A DNA stretch of 43,914 nt from a virus. The DNA lies in the IMG/VR virus record IMGVR_UViG_3300028559_000071, positions 1 to 43,914 of that record; one strand, given 5' to 3'. Positions 1 to 5,521 of this stretch are shown in pieces. How positions within the stretch are numbered: the first letter of the stretch is position 1; each line of letters opens with the position of its first letter. The position numbers and the translations under genes are program-made. The notes beneath the pieces were generated by a model, which had not been told where the DNA came from, ran no database searches, and saw nothing but the letters and a program-made list of their open reading frames with translations.

Positions 1-2
1 CC

Positions 3-203
3 AAGAAAAAAGCCGAGGAGATTCACAAAGTTGCTTACGAGCTTTCCAGTTGGTTGGAAAAGCAGCAGCCCGGCAAAGCAAAGTCTGTTGAAGACGCTGC
101 CAGGCTAGCGCTGGAAGCAATCGAGCTCGGCTGTTCGTTTGATTACTTTGACAGCGTCATCGGGCCAGAGCTGAGGAAAGCGCTAGGAGGCAGGAGTGAC
201 TAG
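3..203 (+). CDS. Hypothetical protein, 5'-truncated by window start
   Basis: An open frame runs in from the left edge and ends at TAG 201-203, giving at least 66 residues. The visible part is charged and helical (Lys/Glu-rich start, AARLALEAIELG in the middle, a C-terminus ending GGRSD). I do not recognise the family. It overlaps the GTG start of the next gene by 8 bases, in the tightly packed style of a phage early operon. Confidence 0.6.
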   Translation, partial: KKKAEEIHKVAYELSSWLEKQQPGKAKSVEDAARLALEAIELGCSFDYFDSVIGPELRKALGGRSD

Positions 204-366
204 AGAAGATATTTTGCGGATGGCGCGTGAGGCCGACTGTTTGGATCCTCAGCACTATGGAAGTGACTGGGTTGACAAGCTGGAGAAACTCGCGGACTTG
301 ATTGAGCAGCACGTCAAGCAAGAGGCGAAAGACAAACTGAGAAAATGGGCATCGTATGAACCGTGA
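196..366 (+). CDS. Small hypothetical protein with REDILRMAREA N-terminus
   Basis: The gene starts at GTG 196, with a perfect AGGAGG at 185-190 five bases upstream, and encodes 56 residues ending at TGA 364-366. Its N-terminus (TREDILRMAREAD) closely matches that of the next gene (NRDEIIRMAREQG). Many phage early regions carry small proteins that open with this kind of motif; their function is unknown. It overlaps both neighbours. The body is helical and charged with no recognisable domain. Confidence 0.65.
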   Translation: MTREDILRMAREADCLDPQHYGSDWVDKLEKLADLIEQHVKQEAKDKLRKWASYEP

Positions 367-559
367 CGAAATAATCCGCATGGCGCGGGAGCAAGGATTG
401 CCTGAAACGGAAATTGAAGGCGTGTTCAGAGTCAACACCGACGACCTTGGCCGAATGCTTGCAGCAGAACGCGAGGCGTGTGCTCAGGTGTGTGAATCAA
501 AAGGCATGGTCAAGGGCGGTGAAGTGTTCGCGGCAAGAATCCGAGCGAGGGGTGAGTAA
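356..559 (+). CDS. Small phage early protein (RDEIIRMARE motif)
   Basis: It encodes 67 residues from an ATG that overlaps the previous gene by 11 bases. After the N-terminal motif RDEIIRMAREQG comes an AEREACAQVCE segment that recurs in small phage proteins of unknown function. It looks like a fuller version of the protein encoded just upstream, suggesting a duplication or exchange of N-terminal modules. No catalytic motif is visible. Confidence 0.75.
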   Translation: MNRDEIIRMAREQGLPETEIEGVFRVNTDDLGRMLAAEREACAQVCESKGMVKGGEVFAARIRARGE

Positions 560-561
560 AA

Positions 562-810
562 ATGGACAGCAATAAAGTATTGGTGGAGTTGGAGTGGGAA
601 CAGATTGACGCAATTGTGAGGAACGAACTGCGTGACCATATTGAAATGATTCATAGGGAGTTGGCGGCGGGGGATCATATCCATCCAGACGATGAAGCCG
701 GCAAGCAAAAACTTCTCCCCGCTTTGTATGTGGTCTACGAGCATTGGGCGGGTGAGGCCGAGAGTATGCGGTTGATGAAGGAACTAGAGTATGAAACTAG
801 AACTGATTAA
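562..810 (+). CDS. Hypothetical protein, 82 aa
   Basis: It starts at ATG 562, two bases after the upstream stop, with a purine-rich GAGGGGTGAG ribosome-binding stretch. The protein is acidic and helical, with a His/Asp-containing segment (HIEMIHRELAAGDHIHPDDE), and I do not recognise it. It overlaps the next small gene by 20 bases, consistent with translational coupling inside the early operon. Confidence 0.7.
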   Translation: MDSNKVLVELEWEQIDAIVRNELRDHIEMIHRELAAGDHIHPDDEAGKQKLLPALYVVYEHWAGEAESMRLMKELEYETRTD

Positions 811-952
811 GTTAAATGAAGATACCGGCATCTGCGAGTTGGACATTGATGAGGAAGGCAAGCAGATGCTGATGGAGTTGGGGTTCAACGCATTGATGCG
901 TAAAGCACTAGAGGGATACGACAATGAACAAAAGCGGAGGATGCATGACTGA
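791..952 (+). CDS. Small hypothetical protein, 53 aa
   Basis: A short frame from ATG 791 to TGA 950-952 encodes 53 residues beginning MKLELIKLNEDTG. It overlaps the gene before (stop at 810) and the gene after. Acidic and hydrophobic residues alternate, typical of a small soluble phage protein. Without it there would be a gap of over 100 bases in an otherwise fully coding operon. Function unknown. Confidence 0.6.
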   Translation: MKLELIKLNEDTGICELDIDEEGKQMLMELGFNALMRKALEGYDNEQKRRMHD

Positions 953-1127
953 CTTTATCCAGAAGCAGTTTGATATCAGTCAAGAGCTCATCCGGTTAAT
1001 GAACCGCGAGCACGAGGAGCGGTTGCGTATGTTTGATGTTTACGATGAGCAGCTGCGCGATAAAGACCGACAAATTGCCAAACTTAAATCCACCATTGAG
1101 GCACTAGAACTTTTAGTGAAAAAGTAA
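924..1127 (+). CDS. Small coiled-coil hypothetical protein
   Basis: It encodes 67 residues from ATG 924 (GAGGG at 911-915), or 60 residues from ATG 945 (GGAGG at 936-940, inside the stop region of the upstream gene); both starts have a plausible ribosome-binding site. The sequence is strongly helical and charged, with a heptad-like C-terminus (RDKDRQIAKLKSTIEALELL), so a short coiled coil is likely. Its stop overlaps the next start (TAATG). Function unknown. Confidence 0.7.
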   Translation: MNKSGGCMTDFIQKQFDISQELIRLMNREHEERLRMFDVYDEQLRDKDRQIAKLKSTIEALELLVKK

Positions 1128-1291
1128 TGGGACACTGGATCTGGTTCAATCTTCTTCTGTTTTCTAATGGTCATTGGGTATACGTTGATTCTTTGGAAAC
1201 ACTAGAGGATTGTTCTGATCTCCGAATGCAATACGAAGAAAAATATCCCGGCAATTACTATTGCTTGCCAATCCAAGTTATTAAAATTTAA
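1127..1291 (+). CDS. Small Trp/Tyr-rich hypothetical protein, 54 aa
   Basis: A frame from ATG 1127, sharing an A with the upstream TAA, to TAA 1289-1291 encodes 54 residues. It begins MGHWIWFNLLLFSNGHW, is rich in aromatics and has two cysteines. A short hydrophobic stretch near the N-terminus could be membrane-associated but is brief. It exactly fills the space between its neighbours, which supports a real gene. Function unknown. Confidence 0.6.
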   Translation: MGHWIWFNLLLFSNGHWVYVDSLETLEDCSDLRMQYEEKYPGNYYCLPIQVIKI

Positions 1292-1299
1292 GGATAAAA

Positions 1300-1509
1300 A
1301 TGATCCCAATTGCAGCAAACAGAATGGCAGAGGTAGACACTGCCCCAATGTACTATCTTAATAGCCAGCCGTGGCTGCCCCACTACACTAAGCCACATAT
1401 TTTTGTGGCTCCTGGTGGTTACGAAAAAACCGAGCATCAGCTTATTTCGCTTGGGGCTCGCAAGAAAATTGTTGCCCTATGGATGCGGTCATGGCAGAAA
1501 AAGAAGTAA
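1300..1509 (+). CDS. Hypothetical protein, 69 aa
   Basis: It starts at ATG 1300 after an AAGGA ribosome-binding site. The protein is aromatic and proline-rich in the middle (PWLPHYTKPHIFVAPGGYEK) with a basic C-terminus (RSWQKKK). I do not recognise the family. Its 3' end overlaps the next frame by about 30 bases. Confidence 0.6.
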   Translation: MIPIAANRMAEVDTAPMYYLNSQPWLPHYTKPHIFVAPGGYEKTEHQLISLGARKKIVALWMRSWQKKK

Positions 1510-1766
1510 ACCTGACTTTTTATCACGTCAATGGATTGCTAACGTGGGAGCAGCTTTATGCTCTATTCAACATCATTGAGGACTACGAAACCGTGGACGA
1601 TCAAGAGCAATACGACATAGCGTGTTTGAAAAGCATGGTTCTTAACACGCCGATGGAGGGTGGACGCACTTTTGGGGAGCTGCTTTGCATGATACAAAGC
1701 CCTAATGTTGAAGCCGTGCCATCAAGTGAACTGCGAGATATCAACCCAGCTAGTCAGTCTGGCTAG
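1479..1766 (+). CDS. Hypothetical protein, 95 aa
   Basis: The frame opens at ATG 1479, with an alternative ATG at 1491 that would give MAEKEVNLTF; neither has a convincing ribosome-binding site. It is acidic and largely helical (LTWEQLYALFNIIEDYE). No domain recognised. It overlaps the following gene by 62 bases, which is longer than usual here and may mean that the downstream start is later than annotated. Confidence 0.55.
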   Translation: MDAVMAEKEVNLTFYHVNGLLTWEQLYALFNIIEDYETVDDQEQYDIACLKSMVLNTPMEGGRTFGELLCMIQSPNVEAVPSSELRDINPASQSG

Positions 1767-1971
1767 CGGTGATGTTGTATGCAGCGCCTGCCCCAACTGG
1801 GCAATGGAGTGTGAGGCCAGGCGACTTCTAACCTACCCTGCGGCCCAGCGCAGAGAGGCTCTGTCAAAACGGAAAGAGATCCGCAAAGACATTTCTCAAC
1901 TTGAAGCGGTGATGGAATTCCTTGAACAACAAACTAACGCCGGCCGAAAGAAAGCACCTTCACAAAGTTAA
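1705..1971 (+). CDS. Small Cys-containing phage protein with ECEAR motif
   Basis: It encodes 88 residues with cysteines at the N-terminus (CHQVNC) and a VVCSACPNWAMECEARRLL segment followed by a basic helical tail (RREALSKRKEIRK). The ECEAR motif followed by an Arg-rich helix recalls a small widespread phage family (DUF7696-like). I offer this from memory and with low certainty. The start may lie downstream of ATG 1705 because the overlap with the previous gene is long. Confidence 0.55.
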   Translation: MLKPCHQVNCEISTQLVSLASGDVVCSACPNWAMECEARRLLTYPAAQRREALSKRKEIRKDISQLEAVMEFLEQQTNAGRKKAPSQS

Positions 1972-2185
1972 GTCTTTGCCATGCGGGGTGTGTGGCGCGG
2001 CTGGTCCTAGTGACGCTCACCATGTAGAGCAGCATCAGCAGTATCTGTGCATTCCTCTGTGCAAGGATTGCCATCAGGGAAGCCACAACGGCATCCACGG
2101 CGAAAAGCGGATCTGGTCGGTCTACAAAAAAACAGAGCTATCGGTGCTTAACGAAACGATAAGAAAGCTTCTTGCCGGGTTCTGA
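1922..2185 (+). CDS. HNH/Ref-like zinc-binding nuclease
   Basis: It encodes 87 residues from a TTG start (no in-frame ATG exists; GGA lies five bases upstream), overlapping the previous gene by 50 bases. A CxxC pair (CGVCG, residues 21-24) is followed by DAHHVEQ, then IPLCKDCHQ and HNGIHG. This His-His...Cys-x-x-Cys-His arrangement is that of ββα-metal/HNH nucleases, and is close to the small phage Ref-like (recombination enhancement) and DUF968 proteins. The likely role is a DNA nuclease in phage recombination. It is the last gene before the terminator at 2237. Confidence 0.65.
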   Translation: MNNKLTPAERKHLHKVKSLPCGVCGAAGPSDAHHVEQHQQYLCIPLCKDCHQGSHNGIHGEKRIWSVYKKTELSVLNETIRKLLAGF

Positions 2186-2236
2186 GTTATAATTGCTGTG
2201 TCCTCATCTCCTAGGACGTATCGATGAAGTAGCTTG

Positions 2237-2265
2237 GCCCCTCTTTGAAACGAGGGGCTTTTTTT
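2237..2265 (+). terminator. Rho-independent terminator of the early operon
   Basis: A seven-base-pair stem, GCCCCTC (2237-2243) with GAGGGGC (2252-2258), closes an 8-nt loop and is followed by seven Ts. It lies 50 bases after the HNH-like gene. Confidence 0.85.
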
Positions 2266-2272
2266 GTACAAT
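2245..2272 (+). promoter_or_regulatory. Promoter nested in the terminator, upstream of the hammerhead
   Basis: A -35-like TTGAAA (2245-2250, in the terminator loop and start of the 3' arm) and a -10-like TACAAT (2267-2272) are separated by 16 bases. Transcription would begin near 2279-2280, directly at the first base of the hammerhead motif. Prediction from hexamers only. Confidence 0.5.
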
Positions 2273-2281
2273 GGTTTTACA

Positions 2282-2327
2282 GTCCTTCTGATGAGCCGTG
2301 AGTCGGCGAAACCTACGGGTAAAGGAC
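2282..2327 (+). ncRNA. Type I hammerhead ribozyme
   Basis: All core elements are present in order. Stem I is GTCCTT (2282-2287) paired perfectly with AAGGAC (2322-2327). The core box CTGATGA is at 2288-2294. Stem II is GCCG (2295-2298) with CGGC (2304-2307) around loop TGAGT. GAA follows at 2308-2310. Stem III is ACC (2311-2313) with GGT (2318-2320), closed by the tetraloop TACG in a C-G context (UNCG class). The residue before the expected cleavage bond is A2321 (a GUA site), so cleavage is expected between 2321 and 2322. The open ends lie in stem I, which makes it type I. Confidence 0.88.
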
Positions 2328-2336
2328 AGCACGACC

Positions 2337-2441
2337 TGCCGGTGTAGTGGTCTGCGTAGCGGGACTGCCGCAAGGGGGAATGGGTGAAGAAATGTGGGAG
2401 CCTGTGCACGGGCGAACCGCAGCCCTAGTACCGAACCGGCA
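2337..2441 (+). ncRNA. Structured RNA domain downstream of the hammerhead
   Basis: A 7-bp long-range helix, TGCCGGT (2337-2343) with ACCGGCA (2435-2441), encloses a second helix CTGCG (2352-2356) with CGCAG (2418-2422) and a small hairpin CCTG-TGCA-CGGG. The segment has no convincing gene of its own and sits between the ribozyme and a strong ribosome-binding site at 2446-2451. It could be a leader controlling the 49-aa gene or part of a stand-alone RNA ending at the terminator near 2580. Confidence 0.45.
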
Positions 2442-2458
2442 ACTTCAAGGAGATAACA

Positions 2459-2608
2459 ATGCAACTGCGTTGCTTGAATGTTTGGGAAGACGCGCCGCAC
2501 GTTCGCGGTGACCGCAAGTTTTGGCTGAACTTTGAGCGCACCATTGGATGGTGGTCGCTAACCATCTGCGGTTTTTGTTTTATCCTGCTTAGATCATCGA
2601 AGGATTAA
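2459..2608 (+). CDS. Small membrane peptide, 49 aa
   Basis: A strong AAGGAG (2446-2451) lies 7 bases before ATG 2459. The 49-residue product has a charged N-terminal half and a hydrophobic C-terminal segment (WWSLTICGFCFILL), so a single membrane span is likely. It follows the hammerhead and folded leader in the same transcript. Oddly, a terminator-like hairpin lies inside its 3' end (2537-2580), and its last 20 bases overlap the convergent metallophosphoesterase gene. No family recognised. Confidence 0.55.
   Translation: MQLRCLNVWEDAPHVRGDRKFWLNFERTIGWWSLTICGFCFILLRSSKD
2537..2580 (+). terminator. Terminator-like hairpin
   Basis: CGCA (2537-2540) and GATGGT (2547-2552) pair with ACCATC (2561-2566) and TGCG (2567-2570), followed by GTTTTTGTTTT. 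It would end the hammerhead-led transcript, but it overlaps the 3' end of the 49-codon frame, so either the frame or the terminator may be leaky or wrong. Confidence 0.5.
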
Positions 2609-3743
2609 CAATCGTCCGGCAATACTCGCCAAAATCGGCGTGGTATGTAATGCATTGCGCGTCTCTTTGGGCTCGATAGCCAGCGTTGTGCGCCCACAGG
2701 TCTGATGGCTGAAGGACGCGGTGGCTTTCAATGCACACGCCCTGGAGATCTTTCATGGTCTTGTGGTGAATGTGCCCTATGTGGGCATACCTATGCCGAG
2801 TGCTTCCCCACATTTCTGGCTTGTCGGCAGCCATCACGCCCTGCAAAGTTTCTGGCTTGACGGTGTCGCCATGAGTAGCGGCCAACATAACTTTCCCAAA
2901 CTGTCGGAAATAAAATTTATTTGCCGACGTTTCAATGTGCACGCGCGGCTCGTTCTCATAAGCAACTTGCAGCCAGAGACTGAGATCGATGGCCGAATAA
3001 TCGTCGTGGTTTCCGATGATGTTCCACACGGTAACCTTGGTGTGCTTTCTTAAAGAAATCCGAATCATCTCTCGCAGTATGCGAAAGCCCACCTTGCGAA
3101 CCTTTTGATAGCGACCATCAACATCTAAGGCATGACCGGATCTCAAAGTTCTGTTTTGCCCGTCATCGGCATGAAAATAGTCACCAAGATTTAGGATGAT
3201 TGCCTCTTCTGCCAGCGGGGAGCGCTCCACCAAATCGTCGTGAGCGCGGATAAATATTGATTCTGCTTTTGCCAGGTCGTGATCTTCGCCTGTCTCTTCG
3301 GCCCAAGCTCTCATGCCGACATGCGGATCCCCGTATATATACATCGAGAGCAGTTTTTGATCGCAAGCCTCCGTGGGCAAATGCGTTGGCGACACCCTGA
3401 CAATCTCATCGCGAAAAGCCTCAAGAAATGCTTGCTTAATCTCTTCGCTGTTCTGCGTATCCTCTCTTGTTTTAACCCATTGTCCTTTAACCGTTCCATC
3501 TTCCGAGTAATAGGTTGAGGTTCCCTTGACCACGTAGCCTGGAGGGGCTGCGTGGGTCATGTCGTGTTCAGGCGAGAGACCTTGGCGGGCAGCTCTGGCT
3601 TGCAGCCGGTAGATCTGGCGATACATGTTTCTGAGGTTCATTCCAAGGGCTGCAGCAGCCTGAGTCTTGTTGCCACCAGCTGCTTCAATTGCATCCAAAA
3701 CTTCATGATCTCTTACGTTGGCAAACTCTCTTAAGTGATCCAC
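2589..3743 (-). CDS. Calcineurin-like metallophosphoesterase with N-terminal HTH
   Basis: It encodes 384 residues from a GTG start at 3743, preceded by a G-rich ribosome-binding stretch. Residues about 10-45 form a Fis-type helix-turn-helix (GGNKTQAAAALGMNLRNMYR). The rest carries the metal-binding motifs of the calcineurin-like phosphoesterase fold in order: GDPHVG (138-143), LGDYFHAD (186-193), GNHDD (244-248), THGDT (290-294) and GHIHH (323-327). Such enzymes hydrolyse phosphodiester or phosphomonoester bonds using two metals; phage members are sometimes annotated as DNA repair or nuclease-like phosphoesterases. The fused HTH suggests action on DNA. The exact substrate is unknown. It is transcribed leftward, away from the RNA region at 4.1 kb. 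Confidence 0.85.
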   Translation of the reverse strand: MDHLREFANVRDHEVLDAIEAAGGNKTQAAAALGMNLRNMYRQIYRLQARAARQGLSPEHDMTHAAPPGYVVKGTSTYYSEDGTVKGQWVKTREDTQNSEEIKQAFLEAFRDEIVRVSPTHLPTEACDQKLLSMYIYGDPHVGMRAWAEETGEDHDLAKAESIFIRAHDDLVERSPLAEEAIILNLGDYFHADDGQNRTLRSGHALDVDGRYQKVRKVGFRILREMIRISLRKHTKVTVWNIIGNHDDYSAIDLSLWLQVAYENEPRVHIETSANKFYFRQFGKVMLAATHGDTVKPETLQGVMAADKPEMWGSTRHRYAHIGHIHHKTMKDLQGVCIESHRVLQPSDLWAHNAGYRAQRDAQCITYHADFGEYCRTIVNPSMI

Positions 3744-3755
3744 TTTGCCCCCCCT

Positions 3756-3779
3756 AAAAAAATCCCCGCCGAAGCGGGG
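3756..3779 (-). terminator. Rho-independent terminator (leftward)
   Basis: Read on the minus strand, CCCCGC and GCGGGG form a six-pair stem around a TTCG tetraloop, followed by A and seven Ts. It lies between the acidic-protein gene and the metallophosphoesterase gene, so it should partly separate their expression. Confidence 0.8.
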
Positions 3780-3789
3780 TCAAATGCAA

Positions 3790-4035
3790 TTAAGACAAAG
3801 GTTTTTCTTCTAGGCCGTCATCGTCATCAATGTCTTCGTCTTCATCGATGTCCTCGTCTTCGCCAAGATCATCATCAAAGTCATCATCATCATCATCGCC
3901 GATATCGGTTGCGTGCCACGATTCGCTGACTTCATCAGCGTCAGAATCAAAAGCTTCCTTGATAGCATCGCTGGCAGTTTCAGCTTCGATGAAATATTCA
4001 AATCGAACAATGTTCGTAATGTTCCAAATCTTCAT
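3790..4035 (-). CDS. Small protein with long Asp/Glu tail
   Basis: It encodes 81 residues from ATG 4035 (GTG 4041 is an alternative); a GGGGGGTGG stretch precedes the start. The first half looks folded (MKIWNITNIVRFEYFIEAET, then ASDAIKEAF). The second half is dominated by Asp and Glu (runs such as DDDDDDFDDD and DEDEDIDDDD). Acidic tails of this kind can mimic DNA or bind basic proteins, but no function can be assigned from sequence. A terminator follows it directly, so it may be expressed more strongly than the gene downstream. Confidence 0.7.
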   Translation of the reverse strand: MKIWNITNIVRFEYFIEAETASDAIKEAFDSDADEVSESWHATDIGDDDDDDFDDDLGEDEDIDEDEDIDDDDGLEEKPLS

Positions 4036-4111
4036 AACCACCCCCCGTAAGCGCGACCGTGCGCACGCATGAAACTATCTACACATTATTGCCACCATGT
4101 GAATTAAGGTG

Positions 4112-4139
4112 TTGACAAGCGGTTGAATTGTAGTATGTT
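4112..4139 (+). promoter_or_regulatory. Strong promoter for the 4.15-kb RNA and replication genes
   Basis: A perfect -35 hexamer TTGACA (4112-4117) is separated by 16 bases from TATGTT (4134-4139). Transcription should start near 4146. It lies in the divergent region between the leftward acidic-protein gene and the rightward ParB-like gene. Confidence 0.7.
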
Positions 4140-4145
4140 TAGCGT

Positions 4146-4283
4146 GTCTGGTGTGGCAACCAGGTATGTCCGTAGACCCCGGTGCAGTGATAGGGGGCTT
4201 GTGTGGTCACAAAGCATCTGCGGACATGCCAAGTGATTGCCCAAGCCAAGGGCCAAGCCCTCTATCAGTGCATTGGGGTTTTT
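4146..4283 (+). ncRNA. Candidate riboswitch/attenuator-like RNA with competing terminator
   Basis: Two long helices cannot form together except as a pseudoknot. Helix 1 pairs 4163-4175 with 4218-4230 over 13 base pairs (two G-U) and encloses two hairpins: CCCC/GGGG from 4177, and GCTTGTG(TGGT)CACAAAGC at 4197-4214. Helix 2 pairs 4177-4201, which contains the same inner hairpin sequences, with 4254-4278 over 25 positions with a single mismatch (G4187/G4268) and three wobbles, and is followed by TTTTTC. This is the geometry of a folded sensor domain against a terminator. No protein-coding frame accounts for it. Confidence 0.6.
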
Positions 4284-4580
4284 CTTTTGGCAGCCAGACC
4301 GTCAGGGCGCGTTAGCAGATGGGCCTGTATGGGCTGCACCCGATAAACACACGGTCTAACTTACACCCGATTAGTACCGTACCAGCCTGTCAGCGAGGGA
4401 CTGGTGTAGATAACGCAACGTGGTAGGAACCCAGGCGTTATTGAATGAATCGCTGCCTCATGGGGGACTGGGGCCGGTCAGCCGGTCTGGGTCGTGTGAA
4501 TCCCGCAACCGCCGGATCCACCCTGGGGAGACTATTTTTCCGTGATGCGGCATCAGATGAAAGTGGCAACGGTCATGTGC
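4284..4580 (+). other. Untranslated region with many short inverted repeats
   Basis: I see no credible gene in this stretch. It holds several complementary pairs: AGACCGT (4296-4302) with ACGGTCT (4351-4357); ACCAG (4381-4385) with CTGGT (4401-4405); ATAACGC (4410-4416) with GCGTTAT (4435-4441); and a CCGG-TCAG-CCGG hairpin near 4475. Together with the element before it, this makes about 400 nt of RNA-like sequence between promoter and gene, and it could be one large ornate noncoding RNA. No match to a named RNA class was recognised. Confidence 0.4.
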
Positions 4581-4644
4581 TATGATAAAGCTGCACCTAG
4601 AACGTTATGCTGGTGTACGATGGAAGGCCCACAAAGGAGGTCAA

Positions 4645-5475
4645 ATGAAGAAGCTTGCACTAGACGCCATCCGCCTGGATGGTGAAACGCAGGCCCGCGT
4701 ATCGCTTAACCAAGATGTGGTTACGGAATACGCGGCGCACATGCAGGAAGGTGATACGTTCCCGTCGATTGTTGTGTTTCATGATGGCAGCGATTACTGG
4801 TTGGCGGATGGTTTCCACCGCTACATGGCGCATAAGCAAAACAAGGCCACAGAGATTGAGTGTGATGTCCGCACGGGCACTTTGGAGGAGGCCAGGCTAT
4901 ACGCCTACGGTGCAAACGGCCGTCGCGGCCTGTCGTTGAGCCGAGAGGACAAGCGCAAGATCGTTTTGTCTATGCTCAAACATCCGGAATGGAAAAAGTG
5001 GGCCAATACGGAGATTGCAAAGCACGTTGGATGTTCAAGTATGACCGTAGGCCGGATCAAGTCTGGATTGGTTTATGACGCAGAAAAAGAGCAGCCCAAG
5101 AAGGTGGTTCGTAATGGCAAGGTGCAGGAAGTAAAAACACAAAATCTTGGAAAGCAGAAGAAAGTTGTTGAGATTGTTGAGGCCGAGCAGGAAAGCGACA
5201 CCTTGGCCGAGCTGACCGATACTATTAATGAGCTTCATACAGAGAATCAGAAGCTCAAGGATGCGATTGCAATTGGTCAATGGGACGCCAGCGAGATTGA
5301 GAAGCTGGACATTCAGGAAACTGTCGAGGAGCTGCGCGAAAAGGCAAGGGTGCTGGAGATCGACAACGCGGCATTGAGGGATAGCCGCGATATGTTCCAG
5401 GCGAGAAACGCGGAGCTTATGCAGACCGTAAAAAACCTGCAAACAAAACTGCGGAAGATAGAAGCGGCAGCTTGA
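4645..5475 (+). CDS. ParB-like domain protein with HTH and coiled coil
   Basis: It encodes 276 residues. ATG 4645 is chosen because of the very strong AAAGGAGGT at 4633-4641; an upstream in-frame ATG (4582) lacks this. Residues 1-100 resemble the ParB/Srx-fold nucleotide-binding domain (LDAIRLDGETQAR, LADGFHRYMA at 53-62, GANGRRGLSLSREDKR at 89-104). A helix-turn-helix follows (NTEIAKHVGCSSMTVGRIKSG, about 121-141). The C-terminal third is a long charged coiled coil. Phage ParB-like proteins act as DNA-binding regulators, partition-like factors or nucleases. Placed first in the replication operon, behind a long leader, it may control or organise replication. It overlaps nothing and lies 46 bases before the helicase gene. 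Confidence 0.8.
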   Translation: MKKLALDAIRLDGETQARVSLNQDVVTEYAAHMQEGDTFPSIVVFHDGSDYWLADGFHRYMAHKQNKATEIECDVRTGTLEEARLYAYGANGRRGLSLSREDKRKIVLSMLKHPEWKKWANTEIAKHVGCSSMTVGRIKSGLVYDAEKEQPKKVVRNGKVQEVKTQNLGKQKKVVEIVEAEQESDTLAELTDTINELHTENQKLKDAIAIGQWDASEIEKLDIQETVEELREKARVLEIDNAALRDSRDMFQARNAELMQTVKNLQTKLRKIEAAA

Positions 5476-5521
5476 CCGCTTGCCCCACGCCGCAGGGAGT
5501 GCGGCAGTTTATGGAGATCAT

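Noticed and set aside
4440-4540. Possible tRNA gene or tRNA-like T-arm (GAATCCCG-type sequence followed by GGATCCACC)
   Set aside because: The seven-base T-loop and a matching acceptor stem cannot be completed, and no anticodon arm is found at the right spacing.
4146-4580. Group I or group II intron
   Set aside because: I see no P7/guanosine-site core, no GUGYG start or domain V-like hairpin, and the flanks are not a broken gene.
4582-4644. N-terminal extension of the ParB-like protein from ATG 4582
   Set aside because: The added residues do not fit the ParB-like domain start, and the strong AAAGGAGGT immediately before ATG 4645 favours the shorter form.
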